This document shows, in pieces, positions 1 through 8,699 of a stretch of 64,000 nt of DNA. The position numbers and the translations under genes were made by a program. The notes beneath the pieces are model-generated. The model worked only from the letters and a program-made list of their open reading frames with translations, made no database searches and had not been told where the DNA came from. The stretch comes from Mesorhizobium sp. ES1-4 (GTDB taxonomy: Bacteria > Pseudomonadota > Alphaproteobacteria > Rhizobiales > Rhizobiaceae), in the NCBI RefSeq assembly GCF_020164745.1, contig NZ_JAIUGV010000004.1, positions 1 to 64,000 of the forward strand, given 5' to 3'. Each line of letters begins with the position of its first letter. Position 1 is the first letter of the stretch.

Positions 1-1175
1 GCGCCCGCCTTGTCGTTGCTCTCGACATCGGCCCCCACCGTCTGGCCCGAGATCAGGCTGTTGGTGTCGGGGGCCGCAATCGGATGATCGTCAACGATGT
101 CGATGGAGAGTATGGCGGTGCCTGTGGCGTCGCTGGCATCCGTCACTGTCAGCGTGAACGTGTCCGGCGTCGGATCCACCCCGTTGGCCCCAGTCTCCGG
201 CGTCGTTAGCGTGTAGGTGTAAGTCGCATTGCCCGTTGCCGCATTGTAGCCGGAGATGGTCAGCGTGCCGTGCGCGCCGCCACTGGTGAAGTCGAACGTC
301 TGGCTGTTCGCGCCCGTGATAGCATTGATGTTCACTGTCTGTGTCGAGCCCTCGAGGCTCACCGTCACCGTCTTAAGGTCGCCCGCGCCGTCGGGATCCG
401 TCATGTGGATCGTGCCGGTGGCGTGTATGGCAGCGTCCGACGGGTTGGAGCCGATGACCGGAAGACCGGATTCATCCACGACATTGTTGCCGTCCAGCGG
501 GTTCGGGTGCGTTGGCGTCACCTCGATCTCGGGCGCGTGGTTCGGCTTCTCGACCAATCCCGCAAACAACTCGCGATGATCCGGTTGCCCAAAATGCAGG
601 TCCGTCGGCGGCAGCAGTGCCGAAAGGCCGAAGCCGTCGCCGATCCCGCCGGCAGGCTGTTCGAAATTCCCGCCGGCGCTCGAGGTCGAGCCTCCCGGTC
701 CGGCCGATATCGAGCCGTCGGCGCCGAAGGCGACATCGACGTGGCTCGCTTCCAGCGCGGCGATCAGGGCCACGCGCGGCACTTCGACTTCGCCTAGGAT
801 GAAGGTCGGCACATTTAAGGCACCGTCCTTGATGACGATGACCGAGCCGTCCGCCTGCTCGAGAACGAGGTTGTGACCGTCGACCTTGATGTTGTCGATC
901 GAGACGTTGGCGGGAAGCCTGACGACGTTGCTTGCGTCGGCGACGTATTCGTGCGGGGCATTTGCCGCTGGCGGAGCAGCCGCTGGCGCGCCGCCACCGA
1001 CATCGACCGGCACAGGGTCGGCCGAGGCCGGTGCTGTTTGGGCCGGTGCCGATTGCTCGGCCGGCGCGGCTTGCGCCACCACCTGGATCTGCGCTGTCAG
1101 GTCGTGATGATCGCTGGAAACGGAATGCTCGTCCCACGAGCTCGAAACGTTGTCCAATTCAATACTGGTCGCCAT
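1..1175 (-). CDS. Large VCBS-repeat adhesin secreted by type I system, N-terminal part
   Basis: Partial at the window edge: 391 codons of the N-terminus are visible and the C-terminus lies to the left. The start ATG at 1175 follows GGAGGGG with an 8-base gap. Residues 1-90 are rich in Ala, Ser and Pro. About 95-150 form a beta-rich module (VDGHNLVLEQADGS at its core) resembling the N-terminal retention region of LapA-like adhesins. Residues 155-200 are a Gly/Ser/Pro linker. From about 212 the protein becomes a VCBS or cadherin-like repeat with Thr/Asp-rich strands. No N-terminal Sec signal is seen, which fits type I export, where the signal is C-terminal. A LapG-like protease gene is divergent, and the exporter, fusion protein and TolC genes follow within 8 kb. 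Family assignment is good; the exact ligand is unknown. Confidence 0.75.
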   Translation of the reverse strand, partial: MATSIELDNVSSSWDEHSVSSDHHDLTAQIQVVAQAAPAEQSAPAQTAPASADPVPVDVGGGAPAAAPPAANAPHEYVADASNVVRLPANVSIDNIKVDGHNLVLEQADGSVIVIKDGALNVPTFILGEVEVPRVALIAALEASHVDVAFGADGSISAGPGGSTSSAGGNFEQPAGGIGDGFGLSALLPPTDLHFGQPDHRELFAGLVEKPNHAPEIEVTPTHPNPLDGNNVVDESGLPVIGSNPSDAAIHATGTIHMTDPDGAGDLKTVTVSLEGSTQTVNINAITGANSQTFDFTSGGAHGTLTISGYNAATGNATYTYTLTTPETGANGVDPTPDTFTLTVTDASDATGTAILSIDIVDDHPIAAPDTNSLISGQTVGADVESNDKAG

Positions 1176-1498
1176 AGCTTAAACCCCTCCGGCATTTCCC
1201 GGAAAGAGACAGGCGGCGCCTCGACTTTGCAACGGTCCGTCAATCCATTCTATATATTTGGATATGCCTAAGATGACTTTTTTTACGCTTGGTAAACTGC
1301 GAACATATAATCAGCTATATGTTCTCTGCGATCTGCGGCGCTTCCCCGCCAGCGGCGCGGAAAACTTGGTAAATACAAGTATAAATACACATAAAATTTT
1401 ACACAAAATAGCAAAAGCGCCTTGCAGGAAAGTTATCCACCTTCCTTTCCAGTAATTTGAGACAAGATTGGTAGCGTCCACGGTCAAAGGTGGGCGTC
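1176..1498. other. Divergent intergenic region between adhesin and LapG-like gene
   Basis: Gene-free stretch of 323 bases, clearly AT-rich from about 1245 to 1420 against a GC-rich background. It should carry the promoters of both the adhesin (leftward) and the protease gene (rightward). The most visible element is a perfect palindrome at 1301-1324, listed separately. No convincing short gene was seen. Confidence 0.6.
1301..1324. promoter_or_regulatory. Perfect inverted repeat, candidate operator
   Basis: GAACATATA (1301-1309) and its exact reverse complement TATATGTTC (1316-1324) flank a 6-base centre. It lies in the AT-rich part of the divergent adhesin/protease promoter region, where a dimeric regulator could control both directions. 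That it is an operator is inference; the symmetry is seen directly. Confidence 0.45.
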
Positions 1499-2452
1499 AT
1501 GAAAAAACAAAAGAATGCTCCGGGGAAGAGCAAGCTCAAGCTGCTTCTGCTGGCGATGGGGATCGCCGGCTCGACGCAGACAGCCCTTGCCGAGCCTGTC
1601 ATCAGGGATTTCCAGCCCCAAACAGCACGGCCTGGAACGGTCCAGCCGCCGCCTGATCTCGGCGGCATTTCGCTGCGGAGGTACCAGCCCTGGCAGCCGG
1701 CCGCTCCCTACCGGATCAGCCTTGCCTTGAACGGATATGGTTCCTTTTCCGCTCAGGACCGGTCCAGCGCCTCGATGGCGCAAGAGGGCAGGGGTGTCGA
1801 CCCGATGCAGACGGCGTCGATTATCCCGGGCGTGTTCGGGTCGGTTGCGCTGTCCATGCGCAATTTTCCCGTTTCGGCGCGCTGGGCACCGGTCTACCAG
1901 GCCATAACCGATTGCACGGCAGGCAGTCCCTGTGATCACCAGAGCCCGGCCTTCGCGGCCATGGTCTCGGCCGCCCAAGGCAAGGGGTTTGTCGAAAAGC
2001 TGTCATTCCTCAACAGCGGCATCAACCACTTGATCGCCTACAAGAAGGATAGCGTCGTTTATGGCAAGCTCGACTACTGGGCGAAGCCTTCCGAAGTCCT
2101 CGCCAATCGCGCCGGCGACTGCGAGGACTTCGCTATCCTCAAGATGACGGCGTTGCTGAGGGCTGGCATTCCGGCACCCAGCATGTCGCTCGTCGTTCTC
2201 CAGGACCGCAAGCGGGGTTTCTTCCACGCGGTGCTTGCGGTGAGCACCGCAAGCGGCGCTTACATTCTCGACAGTCTGAACGATACCGTGCTCAAGGACA
2301 GCGCGCTTCCGGACTATCAGCCACTGTACTCCTTCAGCACCGACCGGGCATGGATCCACGGGTCCAAAACGGGGGCCGCGCAGGTGGCCGGCGTCAAGGG
2401 CGGTTTCGAAACCGTCGCGCCTGGCGAAGGCGCGCAGATGGAAGACAAGTAA
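1499..2452 (+). CDS. LapG-like transglutaminase-type periplasmic cysteine protease (BTLCP family)
   Basis: 317 residues starting at ATG 1499, with AAAGG 8 bases upstream; a GTG at 1490 is less likely. Residues 1-31 are a signal peptide: a Lys-rich start, a Leu-rich core, and a probable cut after ALA. The catalytic triad of the bacterial transglutaminase-like cysteine proteinase family is visible: Cys208 in RAGDCEDF, His243 in GFFHAVLAV and Asp258 in YILDSLND. The best-known member, LapG, cuts large type I-secreted adhesins near their N-terminus and releases them from the cell surface. The adhesin gene is divergent and the exporter operon is next door, so that adhesin is the likely substrate. 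No LapD-type c-di-GMP receptor gene is seen in the window, so the control step must be elsewhere. Confidence 0.85.
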   Translation: MKKQKNAPGKSKLKLLLLAMGIAGSTQTALAEPVIRDFQPQTARPGTVQPPPDLGGISLRRYQPWQPAAPYRISLALNGYGSFSAQDRSSASMAQEGRGVDPMQTASIIPGVFGSVALSMRNFPVSARWAPVYQAITDCTAGSPCDHQSPAFAAMVSAAQGKGFVEKLSFLNSGINHLIAYKKDSVVYGKLDYWAKPSEVLANRAGDCEDFAILKMTALLRAGIPAPSMSLVVLQDRKRGFFHAVLAVSTASGAYILDSLNDTVLKDSALPDYQPLYSFSTDRAWIHGSKTGAAQVAGVKGGFETVAPGEGAQMEDK

Positions 2453-2490
2453 GGCAAGGGCGATCGCTTTTTGTCCCGGCTGAATGCCTA

Positions 2491-2568
2491 GGCAATTCCA
2501 GGAAAAATGCGTAGCGGTTTTCCTGGGCAAATTGCGTCAAGACAAAGCGATGGAACGGTCTCCGCGAA
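2491..2568. repeat. Rhizobial-type intergenic palindromic repeat, possible terminator
   Basis: CCAGGAAAA (2498-2506) pairs exactly with TTTTCCTGG (2518-2526) across an 11-base loop containing GCGTAGCGG. It is followed by AAATTGCGTCAAGACAAAG. I recognise this layout from intergenic repeats scattered through Mesorhizobium and Rhizobium genomes; that is recalled, not searched. It sits between the converging protease and RHH genes and could end transcription from both sides. Confidence 0.6.
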
Positions 2569-2580
2569 ACAATAGCCGCC

Positions 2581-3222
2581 CTACCCGTTGAAGACAAAAG
2601 CCATCAGCAGTTCCAGGTCCAGCACCGGCGCTCGCACCACGTTCAACTGGCCCCGGTAACGGCGCTCGCCGGCGCCGATCACAAATCCGCTCGCAACGGC
2701 AACGTCGCCATTGGCGTCAAGGCGAGCGAATATATCCGCCACGTTGAGATCCAGCGCCAGCTTCAGGTCCTGCCGCGTGTTTTCGTCAAATGCTGTCGGC
2801 AACTGCCGTTTGACCAGTTGCTGGAACGGCGCATTGAACGTCACGATCTTCTTTGTCGACGCCAAGGCGAAAGCCGGCGAGGGACAGGCAAGCAGAACGG
2901 CGTTTACCGTCCTGATCGACGCAAGCTTGCGCAAATTCAGGTTCTCGTGCCCCAACGCGCGTATGCAGGCCACCCGAATTGCCGAGGTCAGGTTTCCTTT
3001 CTCCGCGTGACGTTCGGCGATCTCGTCGACCAGCATGCCGATCGTGCATTTCCGGCTCTCGGCCATCTGCTTCAGCGAAAGCCAGAACGCCCGTTCCAGA
3101 CGGATGCCGCGCCTTATGCCGGCGCGCGCCACGACGCGGAACTCGAGCTCGAAATCTTCTGTCGGGAGCGGCAGAAGCAGACGGTCGTTCGGGGTCGGGG
3201 GAGAGATGGCGCTAGCGCTCAC
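2581..3222 (-). CDS. Ribbon-helix-helix (RHH_4-like) protein with PAS-like C-terminal half
   Basis: 213 residues. The GTG start at 3222 lies 6 bases after GGAGG and overlaps the last 11 bases of the membrane fusion gene, so translation is probably coupled. Residues about 37-90 match the RHH_4 pattern: RRGIRLERAFWLSLKQMAE, then IGMLVDEIAER, then LTSAIRVACIRAL. Residues about 100-213 look PAS-like by eye, with FALASTKKIVTFNAPFQQLV followed by a strand pair and GAGERRYRGQLNVV. No transmembrane segment or signal is seen. It is the last gene of the type I secretion operon. A DNA-binding regulator of the adhesin system is inferred, since RHH domains usually bind operators; the PAS assignment is tentative. 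Confidence 0.6.
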   Translation of the reverse strand: MSASAISPPTPNDRLLLPLPTEDFELEFRVVARAGIRRGIRLERAFWLSLKQMAESRKCTIGMLVDEIAERHAEKGNLTSAIRVACIRALGHENLNLRKLASIRTVNAVLLACPSPAFALASTKKIVTFNAPFQQLVKRQLPTAFDENTRQDLKLALDLNVADIFARLDANGDVAVASGFVIGAGERRYRGQLNVVRAPVLDLELLMAFVFNG

Positions 3223-4501
3223 TCATTGCCTCCTGACGTGCCTTGTTGATCGGCTTCAACAGGTAGCTCAGGATCGTCTTGCGCCCTGTCTTGATATCCA
3301 CGGAACAAATCATGCCGGGGATGATCGAATATGCCTTTCCGTCTCGTTCCAGTGTCGATTTCTCGGTTGAAACACGCACCTGATAATAGGGTTCGCCCGT
3401 CTTCTGATCGACCAGGCTGTCCGCGGTTATGTTGGAAACCTTGCCCTCGATGCCGCCGAAGATCGAGAAGTCGTAAGCCGTGACCTTTATCAAGGCATCC
3501 TGGTCGGGGCGGATAAAGGCGACATCGCGGGGCGAAACACGCGCTTCGACCAGCAATGTCTCGGAAGTGGGCACGATGCCGGCTACGACGGTACCAGGCT
3601 GGACGAAGGCGCCGACGGTGTTTAGTTCCATCGTGTTGACGATGCCGTCCACCGGAGAACGGATATCCGTTCGCGCGACCTTGTCGGTCGCGCCGCGAAT
3701 GGTTTCGTCCACCACCGAAAGATCGGCCAGGGCCTGCGTCAGGTCATCGAGCGCTTCCTGCTTCAACTGCAGCCCGAGTTCCTCGACCTGGAGTTGCGCC
3801 TCCGTGATCGCCGACTTGGCCTTCTTTATGGTTTCGCTGGCTAGATTCAGCTGGCCGTTGAGTTCGGTTTGCTCCTGCTCGACCTTGAGCTGCTCGGTCC
3901 TTGCCATCAGACCTTTCTTGACCATCCCCTCGACCAGCGTCGCCTGCTGGTCGCTGACAGCCAGGTTCTTTGTCAGGCGGTCGAAATTGGCATTCGCCTC
4001 GTCAAGTTCCTTGTCGCGCTGGTCGAGGCGCGACTTGAGCACCGACAGCTTGTTGTCGAAGTTTTCGCGCCGGGCAACGAGGAGATTTTGCTCGTTGTCG
4101 CAGATTTCGGGCGCCACCGACTGAATGTCCCGCGGACACGGAAATGATCCGGTGATGCTGCCGCTCTGCTCGTATTTGAGCCTGGCGATACGCGTTTGCA
4201 GCGCCCGCGCCTTGGCCTGCTGTTCGCCGAGGCTGGACGTGTTCAATGTGTTGTCAAGACGAATGATAAGGTCGTTTTTCCTGACGACCTGGCCCACCTT
4301 TACAGCGATTTCCTGAACGACGCCCGGTTCGCTGGCTTGAATGACCTGGGTCTTGGAGGCCGGTATGACCTTGCCGTCGCCACGCGCGATCTCATCGACT
4401 TCGGCGAACGACGCCCAAGCGACAAAAGCAGCGAAGAGCGCCGCTATGATGAATATGGACGCCGTCGCGAAAAGCGGTGGTCGGTCTTCCCTGGCAAGCA
4501 T
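3212..4501 (-). CDS. Type I secretion membrane fusion protein, HlyD/LapC family
   Basis: 429 residues, the normal length for HlyD-family adaptors. A single membrane helix lies near residues 15-35 (IFIIAALFAAFVAWAS). A lipoyl-like half-motif follows (GKVIPASKTQVIQASEPG), then a long coiled-coil hairpin from about 95 to 270 rich in Leu, Glu and Gln, and a beta-barrel and C-terminal region (VDGIVNTMELNTVGAFVQPG). It bridges the inner-membrane ATPase and the outer-membrane channel for one-step export. It lies 50 bases after the ATPase gene and overlaps the RHH gene by 11 bases. Export of the neighbouring adhesin is inferred from context. Confidence 0.9.
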   Translation of the reverse strand: MLAREDRPPLFATASIFIIAALFAAFVAWASFAEVDEIARGDGKVIPASKTQVIQASEPGVVQEIAVKVGQVVRKNDLIIRLDNTLNTSSLGEQQAKARALQTRIARLKYEQSGSITGSFPCPRDIQSVAPEICDNEQNLLVARRENFDNKLSVLKSRLDQRDKELDEANANFDRLTKNLAVSDQQATLVEGMVKKGLMARTEQLKVEQEQTELNGQLNLASETIKKAKSAITEAQLQVEELGLQLKQEALDDLTQALADLSVVDETIRGATDKVARTDIRSPVDGIVNTMELNTVGAFVQPGTVVAGIVPTSETLLVEARVSPRDVAFIRPDQDALIKVTAYDFSIFGGIEGKVSNITADSLVDQKTGEPYYQVRVSTEKSTLERDGKAYSIIPGMICSVDIKTGRKTILSYLLKPINKARQEAMSER

Positions 4502-4551
4502 TTCCTACGCCCCGTTATTATATCGGTTTCAGCCCGATATAATTTGTCCAC

Positions 4552-6684
4552 TCAGGAATTCGTTCTCTGCAGCGCCTGAATGACTTGTTCTTTTGGCCCA
4601 TCGGCAACGATCTTTCCTTGTTCAATAACAATAAGGCGATCAGCCAATTCGAGCATGCTGAAGCGATGCGTCGAGACGATCAGCGTCGTGCTGTGGTCAA
4701 AAGCTGTCTTGAGCTGCTTGATCAGCTGCCGTTCCGAAGCCAGGTCCATCGAGCCGGACGGTTCATCGAGAAAGACGATCCTCGGCTTGGTCAGAAGCAA
4801 CCGGGCAATCGCCACCGTCTGTCTTTGTCCGCCGGAAAGATTGGTGCCCCGCTCGCCGACATTCATGTCGTAACCGCGTGGATGGCGAGAGACGAACTCG
4901 TCGACGCCGGCGGCTTTCGCGGCTTCGATGATCTGTTCGTCGGTCGCTTCCGGAGATGCCATGAGCAGGTTCTCCTTCACGGTGCCCGAAAACAGATCGC
5001 CAGCTTGCGCGACAATGCCGACGGCCGCGCGCACCTCGGACGGGTGATACTGGCGGATGTCGATGCCATCGAGCAGCAGCTCGCCCGAACTCGGCAGGAA
5101 AAGCCTGCCGATCAGGCGTCCCATGGTCGTCTTGCCTGACCCGATACGGCCGATGATGCCGATGCGCTCCCCCGGCTTCACCGAGAAATTCAGGCCCGAC
5201 AAAACCTCGTTCTCCGATCCGGGGTAGACGAAGCCGACATTCTTGAACGTCATCGCCCCGTTGCGGATCGGGCGATTGACAAAGCCCACCGTGTCCGGCC
5301 GGTCCTCCGGTTGGGCCATGATGGAATTCACCATCCTCAGGGAGAGCATGGCCTGGCGAAATCTCGACAGGGTGATCGCGATCTGGCCGAGCGGAGCCAC
5401 GGCCCGGCTCGCCAGCATCACCGTCCCGATAATGGCTCCTGTCGAAACATGGCCTTCCGAGAAGGCATAGGCGCCGGCCACGACCAGGGCGACCGTAACA
5501 AGCTGCTGGATGGCCTGGGTGATGTTGCCGGCCGCCGCCGAGAGCTGCTTGATCTTCTCGGAGGTGTTGGCCGCATTCTTCGAATGCTCCCCCCACTTCC
5601 TCAACAAATAGGCTTCGGCCCGCAGCGACTTGATCGTTTCCAGCGTTGAGATGGACTCGACCAGCAAGGCCTGGCGCTGGGATGCCTCATTCATGGAAGC
5701 GGCGACGCGCTTGCCGATGCGGTGTTGCGTGACAAGGCCGACGATTACCGACGCCACGAATGCCAGGGCCGGTATGATGACCAACCAGCCGCCGATCGCG
5801 TAGATGACGAGCAGGAAGATGAAGACGAAGGCGGTGTCGATGAACACGCTGATGGTGTTGGAGGTGAAAAACTCCCTGACGAACTCATATTGAGTGACGC
5901 GGTTTGCATATTCGCCGGTCGAGCCCGGGCGCGCGGACAAGGATGAATTCAGCACCTTCTCGAACAGCAGATACGATATCCGCAGGTCGGCCTTGCGCCC
6001 GGCATAGTCGATGAGCGAAGCCCGGGCCGTCTTCAGAAGCAGGTCGAAGACAATGACGGCACCGATCCCGATCGCCAGCACCCAGAGCGTCGATATCGCC
6101 TTGTTCGGCAAGATGCGGTCATAAACGTTCATGGTGAAGATCGGCGAGGCGATGGCCAGCAGATTGATGAAGATCGCCGATAGCACGACCTTCGAATAGG
6201 TGCGCCAGAAGGCGCCCATCGTTCCCGTCAGCCAATGCCGTCGTTCGATCGGCTGCGCGGACCCGACCTTCATGCCTTCGGCGGCGTTGGCATAGGTGAT
6301 CGAGAAGGATACGCCGCCACTGATGTGGCTCGCGGCCAGCTCGGATCTGCCGATAGTCGTGCGTCCGTCTTCCTGCGGGGCCGTGAGATACCCGCCACCG
6401 TCGATTTCCGCCAGCAGGGCGATCGGCAACTGGCTGACACGGAAGAGAATTGCCGGCAGATCGACGCGACCGCGCAGGAAGTCGCGATGGTTGAATTCCT
6501 TGGTCTCCAGACCGATACGCTCGGCAAGATGCCGGATCTCGGTGACCTCGATGCGCGTGTCCGAAATCGGCACCCCGGCAAACAGCACAGTCTCTGCGCT
6601 CGGCCTCCCGAGATAGGCTGCGACGGCCGAAAAGCAGGCCTTGAACGCCTCCTTGGGAGATAGAATATGTGGCTGCTGATTCAC
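4552..6684 (-). CDS. Type I secretion ABC exporter (permease-ATPase), LapB-like
   Basis: 710 residues from a GTG start at 6684. Residues 1-130 are a C39-peptidase-like domain, but the Cys of a processing peptidase is not at its usual place, so it should be a non-cleaving substrate-binding domain. About 160-440 hold six membrane helices (for example VVLSAIFINLLAIASPIF). The nucleotide-binding domain has a Walker A GRIGSGKTT with Lys518, the signature LSGGQRQ at 616-622, and Walker B with FLDEPSGSMD near 636. The length and domain order match the LapB branch that exports giant adhesins. It follows the outer-membrane gene by 39 bases and precedes the fusion-protein gene. The C39-like domain without Cys fits export of uncleaved RTX-type substrates. 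Confidence 0.9.
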   Translation of the reverse strand: MNQQPHILSPKEAFKACFSAVAAYLGRPSAETVLFAGVPISDTRIEVTEIRHLAERIGLETKEFNHRDFLRGRVDLPAILFRVSQLPIALLAEIDGGGYLTAPQEDGRTTIGRSELAASHISGGVSFSITYANAAEGMKVGSAQPIERRHWLTGTMGAFWRTYSKVVLSAIFINLLAIASPIFTMNVYDRILPNKAISTLWVLAIGIGAVIVFDLLLKTARASLIDYAGRKADLRISYLLFEKVLNSSLSARPGSTGEYANRVTQYEFVREFFTSNTISVFIDTAFVFIFLLVIYAIGGWLVIIPALAFVASVIVGLVTQHRIGKRVAASMNEASQRQALLVESISTLETIKSLRAEAYLLRKWGEHSKNAANTSEKIKQLSAAAGNITQAIQQLVTVALVVAGAYAFSEGHVSTGAIIGTVMLASRAVAPLGQIAITLSRFRQAMLSLRMVNSIMAQPEDRPDTVGFVNRPIRNGAMTFKNVGFVYPGSENEVLSGLNFSVKPGERIGIIGRIGSGKTTMGRLIGRLFLPSSGELLLDGIDIRQYHPSEVRAAVGIVAQAGDLFSGTVKENLLMASPEATDEQIIEAAKAAGVDEFVSRHPRGYDMNVGERGTNLSGGQRQTVAIARLLLTKPRIVFLDEPSGSMDLASERQLIKQLKTAFDHSTTLIVSTHRFSMLELADRLIVIEQGKIVADGPKEQVIQALQRTNS

Positions 6685-6723
6685 GACCTGCCCGCCAGGA
6701 CCCTCAACACCCCTTGCTCCGGC

Positions 6724-8172
6724 TCACTTCTTCCTGACTGGGGCGAGGATGTCGAAGGGCATGTCGTTCCTCTGTTCCGACGGCGTCCGCGCATAGGTTT
6801 CGGTGTCCGGGATTTCCGGAACCGCAAATTCATCTTTGGCGTAGGCCGCTGCCTGCTTCGGCGGATGGATGTCCATCGTTTTCAGCAACTGCCCGGTTGC
6901 TGCCAGGAGCCGATATTGGGCAAAGAGGGATGCAAAGGACGCGGTGTCCGCCAGTGTCGCCGTGTTGAACCGCGTATTCTGCGCATCCAGCACATCGAGC
7001 AGCGAGCGCTGTCCGACCTTGAACTGCTCGCGGTAAGAAGCAACCAACTTCTCGTTGGAAGCGGCTTGCAGCTTCAGGGTCTTGGCCAGGTCGGCTTGCC
7101 GGAAGCGGCGATCCCACGACGTGCGAACGGCTTCTTCGATCTCCCGCAGGACCTGATGCAGCCCAAGCCGCTGCTCGCTGGCGCGGCGGATTTGCTCCTG
7201 CTCGTTCGCCTTGTCGATGCCGCCCCGGTACAGGTTCCAACGCAGCACCAGCCGTGCTTGCAGATCGGACGTGTCTCCATTGTCGCCGTCAATGTCATAT
7301 CCGGCCCGGGCAGTGCCTTCGGCGGCGATCGAAGGGCCGTATTTCGCCCGAGCGGCGTCAATCAGCGAGCTGGCAGCGGCAATATCGCTATTGGCCATGT
7401 GGACGCGTGGATTGTTCTCCCGCGCAATGCCCAGTGCGTCATCGAGCGACCTTGGCAGCGCCGAGGAAACATCGCCTGGCCTCGAAGCGTTGGTCAGCGG
7501 TTTCCCAACGGTCTTGAAGAAGCGTATCCTTGAGGCCTCGAGTTCCTCCGAGGCTTCCTGCATGCGGGCCTTGGCCGCAAACAAGCGCTCCTCGGCCTGT
7601 TGCCGGTCGGCTTCGTTCAACCCGCCGCCTGCTATGCCTTCCTTGATGTCGTGGAGAATCGCTTGATGAAAGCCCAGATTCTTCTTCGCCTCGGCTACGA
7701 TCGATGCCTGGAGCATGTATTCCAGGTAATCCTGGACAACCGACAGCCCGATAAACTCGGATCGCTCCAGCACGCGGAACGAGGCGCCATCGACTCGCGA
7801 GGCTTGACGGTTGAGTTCGGCTCGCCTCGCGCCGCTGTCATAAAGCGTTTGTGAGACCGTCAGATCGGTCTCCGCGGGATAAAGCGCGTCGTGCTCGATG
7901 GAGAGCGCGCGGCGCGTCGAGTTGTCGAGGCGGCGGGCACCAGCGGATGCCTCCAGGTCGACGCTGGGCAGATAGAGCCCTTTCGCCTGCCGCAGTTCGA
8001 ACTCGATTGCCTCACGGTTTTCTATGGCCTGACCGATTTCCGGATTGGATTCGACCGCAACCGCCATGGCCTCCTTGAGCGTCAGCGCATGCGCGCCCCA
8101 GCAGCTCAGCATGGTAGCCGTCATCAAGAGACCAACGCCCATGACCTTGGTCGACAGACCTGTCGTCTTCAT
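6724..8172 (-). CDS. TolC-family outer membrane channel of type I secretion system
   Basis: 482 residues from ATG 8172, preceded by GGTGGG; an upstream GTG at 8184 is possible. Residues 1-30 are a signal peptide ending near GAHA. The mature protein begins LTLKEAMAVAVESNPEIG, the usual TolC-family start, and has two repeated halves of long helices (for example ARMQEASEELEASRIRFF and LQAASNEKLVASYREQFK). It would form the outer-membrane exit duct for the exporter. It is first in the leftward order channel, ATPase, fusion protein, RHH protein. The C-terminal tail beyond about 440 is charged and unstructured-looking. Confidence 0.88.
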   Translation of the reverse strand: MKTTGLSTKVMGVGLLMTATMLSCWGAHALTLKEAMAVAVESNPEIGQAIENREAIEFELRQAKGLYLPSVDLEASAGARRLDNSTRRALSIEHDALYPAETDLTVSQTLYDSGARRAELNRQASRVDGASFRVLERSEFIGLSVVQDYLEYMLQASIVAEAKKNLGFHQAILHDIKEGIAGGGLNEADRQQAEERLFAAKARMQEASEELEASRIRFFKTVGKPLTNASRPGDVSSALPRSLDDALGIARENNPRVHMANSDIAAASSLIDAARAKYGPSIAAEGTARAGYDIDGDNGDTSDLQARLVLRWNLYRGGIDKANEQEQIRRASEQRLGLHQVLREIEEAVRTSWDRRFRQADLAKTLKLQAASNEKLVASYREQFKVGQRSLLDVLDAQNTRFNTATLADTASFASLFAQYRLLAATGQLLKTMDIHPPKQAAAYAKDEFAVPEIPDTETYARTPSEQRNDMPFDILAPVRKK

Positions 8173-8624
8173 TTTCCCACCCACGTTTCCCCGCGCTTTT
8201 TTAGAGCGCCCCAGCCAGGCTCGGCGCCTGACTTTGTCCGCTATCTTGCAAATTAATGTGAGTGTTTCATTATTAAGCTGCGACTAAACCGCAAACTCTA
8301 GGCAGACGGCCAAAGAATGTAGCAAAAATAACACACATTTGAGATGCCGGTGGGACCAAGTGCCGGAATCGAAACTTGAAGCACCGAGACAAGATATGGC
8401 GGACGAGAAACTGCAAGCTTATTCCGACAGCGAGCAGACGAGTACACATGTCTGCAAGTAAAGTTGCTCTCGCGCAGGCGATGAGGGCACCCTTGACAGC
8501 TCAACCGGCGAGATCGCCGGGGCACGGCCGAGCGTGACACTCCTGGGACGGGTCCAGACTATAGCGCCAGCACTTGGCGCGGCGTTCGAAGCAGAGCCAA
8601 TTCGTTACCAGGTGAATTTGCGCT
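8173..8624. other. Intergenic region upstream of the type I secretion operon
   Basis: Stretch of 452 bases without a convincing gene. The part nearest the channel gene (about 8236-8340) is AT-rich and should contain the operon promoter. Near the tRNA, GCGCCA (8564-8569) pairs with TGGCGC (8575-8580) across 5 bases and could act as a weak leftward terminator for the tRNA, although no T-run follows. An 80-codon leftward frame at 8298-8540 has an unlikely composition and is not called. Confidence 0.5.
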
Positions 8625-8699
8625 TGGCTGGGGCGCCAGGATTCGAACCTGGGAATGTCGGTACCAAAAACCGATGCCTTACCACTTGGCGACGCCCCA
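8625..8699 (-). tRNA. tRNA-Gln (anticodon TTG)
   Basis: A 75-base cloverleaf reads on the minus strand. The acceptor arm TGGGGCG (from 8699) pairs with CGCCCCA, followed by discriminator G and an encoded CCA at 8627-8625. The anticodon stem TCGGT/ACCGA closes the loop TTTTGGT, giving anticodon TTG. The T-arm GGTTCGAATCC is standard. No integrase gene or duplicated 3' end was found nearby, so it is not obviously used as an attachment site. Confidence 0.95.

Noticed and set aside
8298..8540. 80-codon leftward frame upstream of the tRNA
   Set aside because: Cys- and Arg-rich, no recognisable family, no ribosome-binding site.
8625..8699. tRNA-Gln as an integration site for a mobile island
   Set aside because: No integrase gene and no repeated tRNA 3' end in the window.
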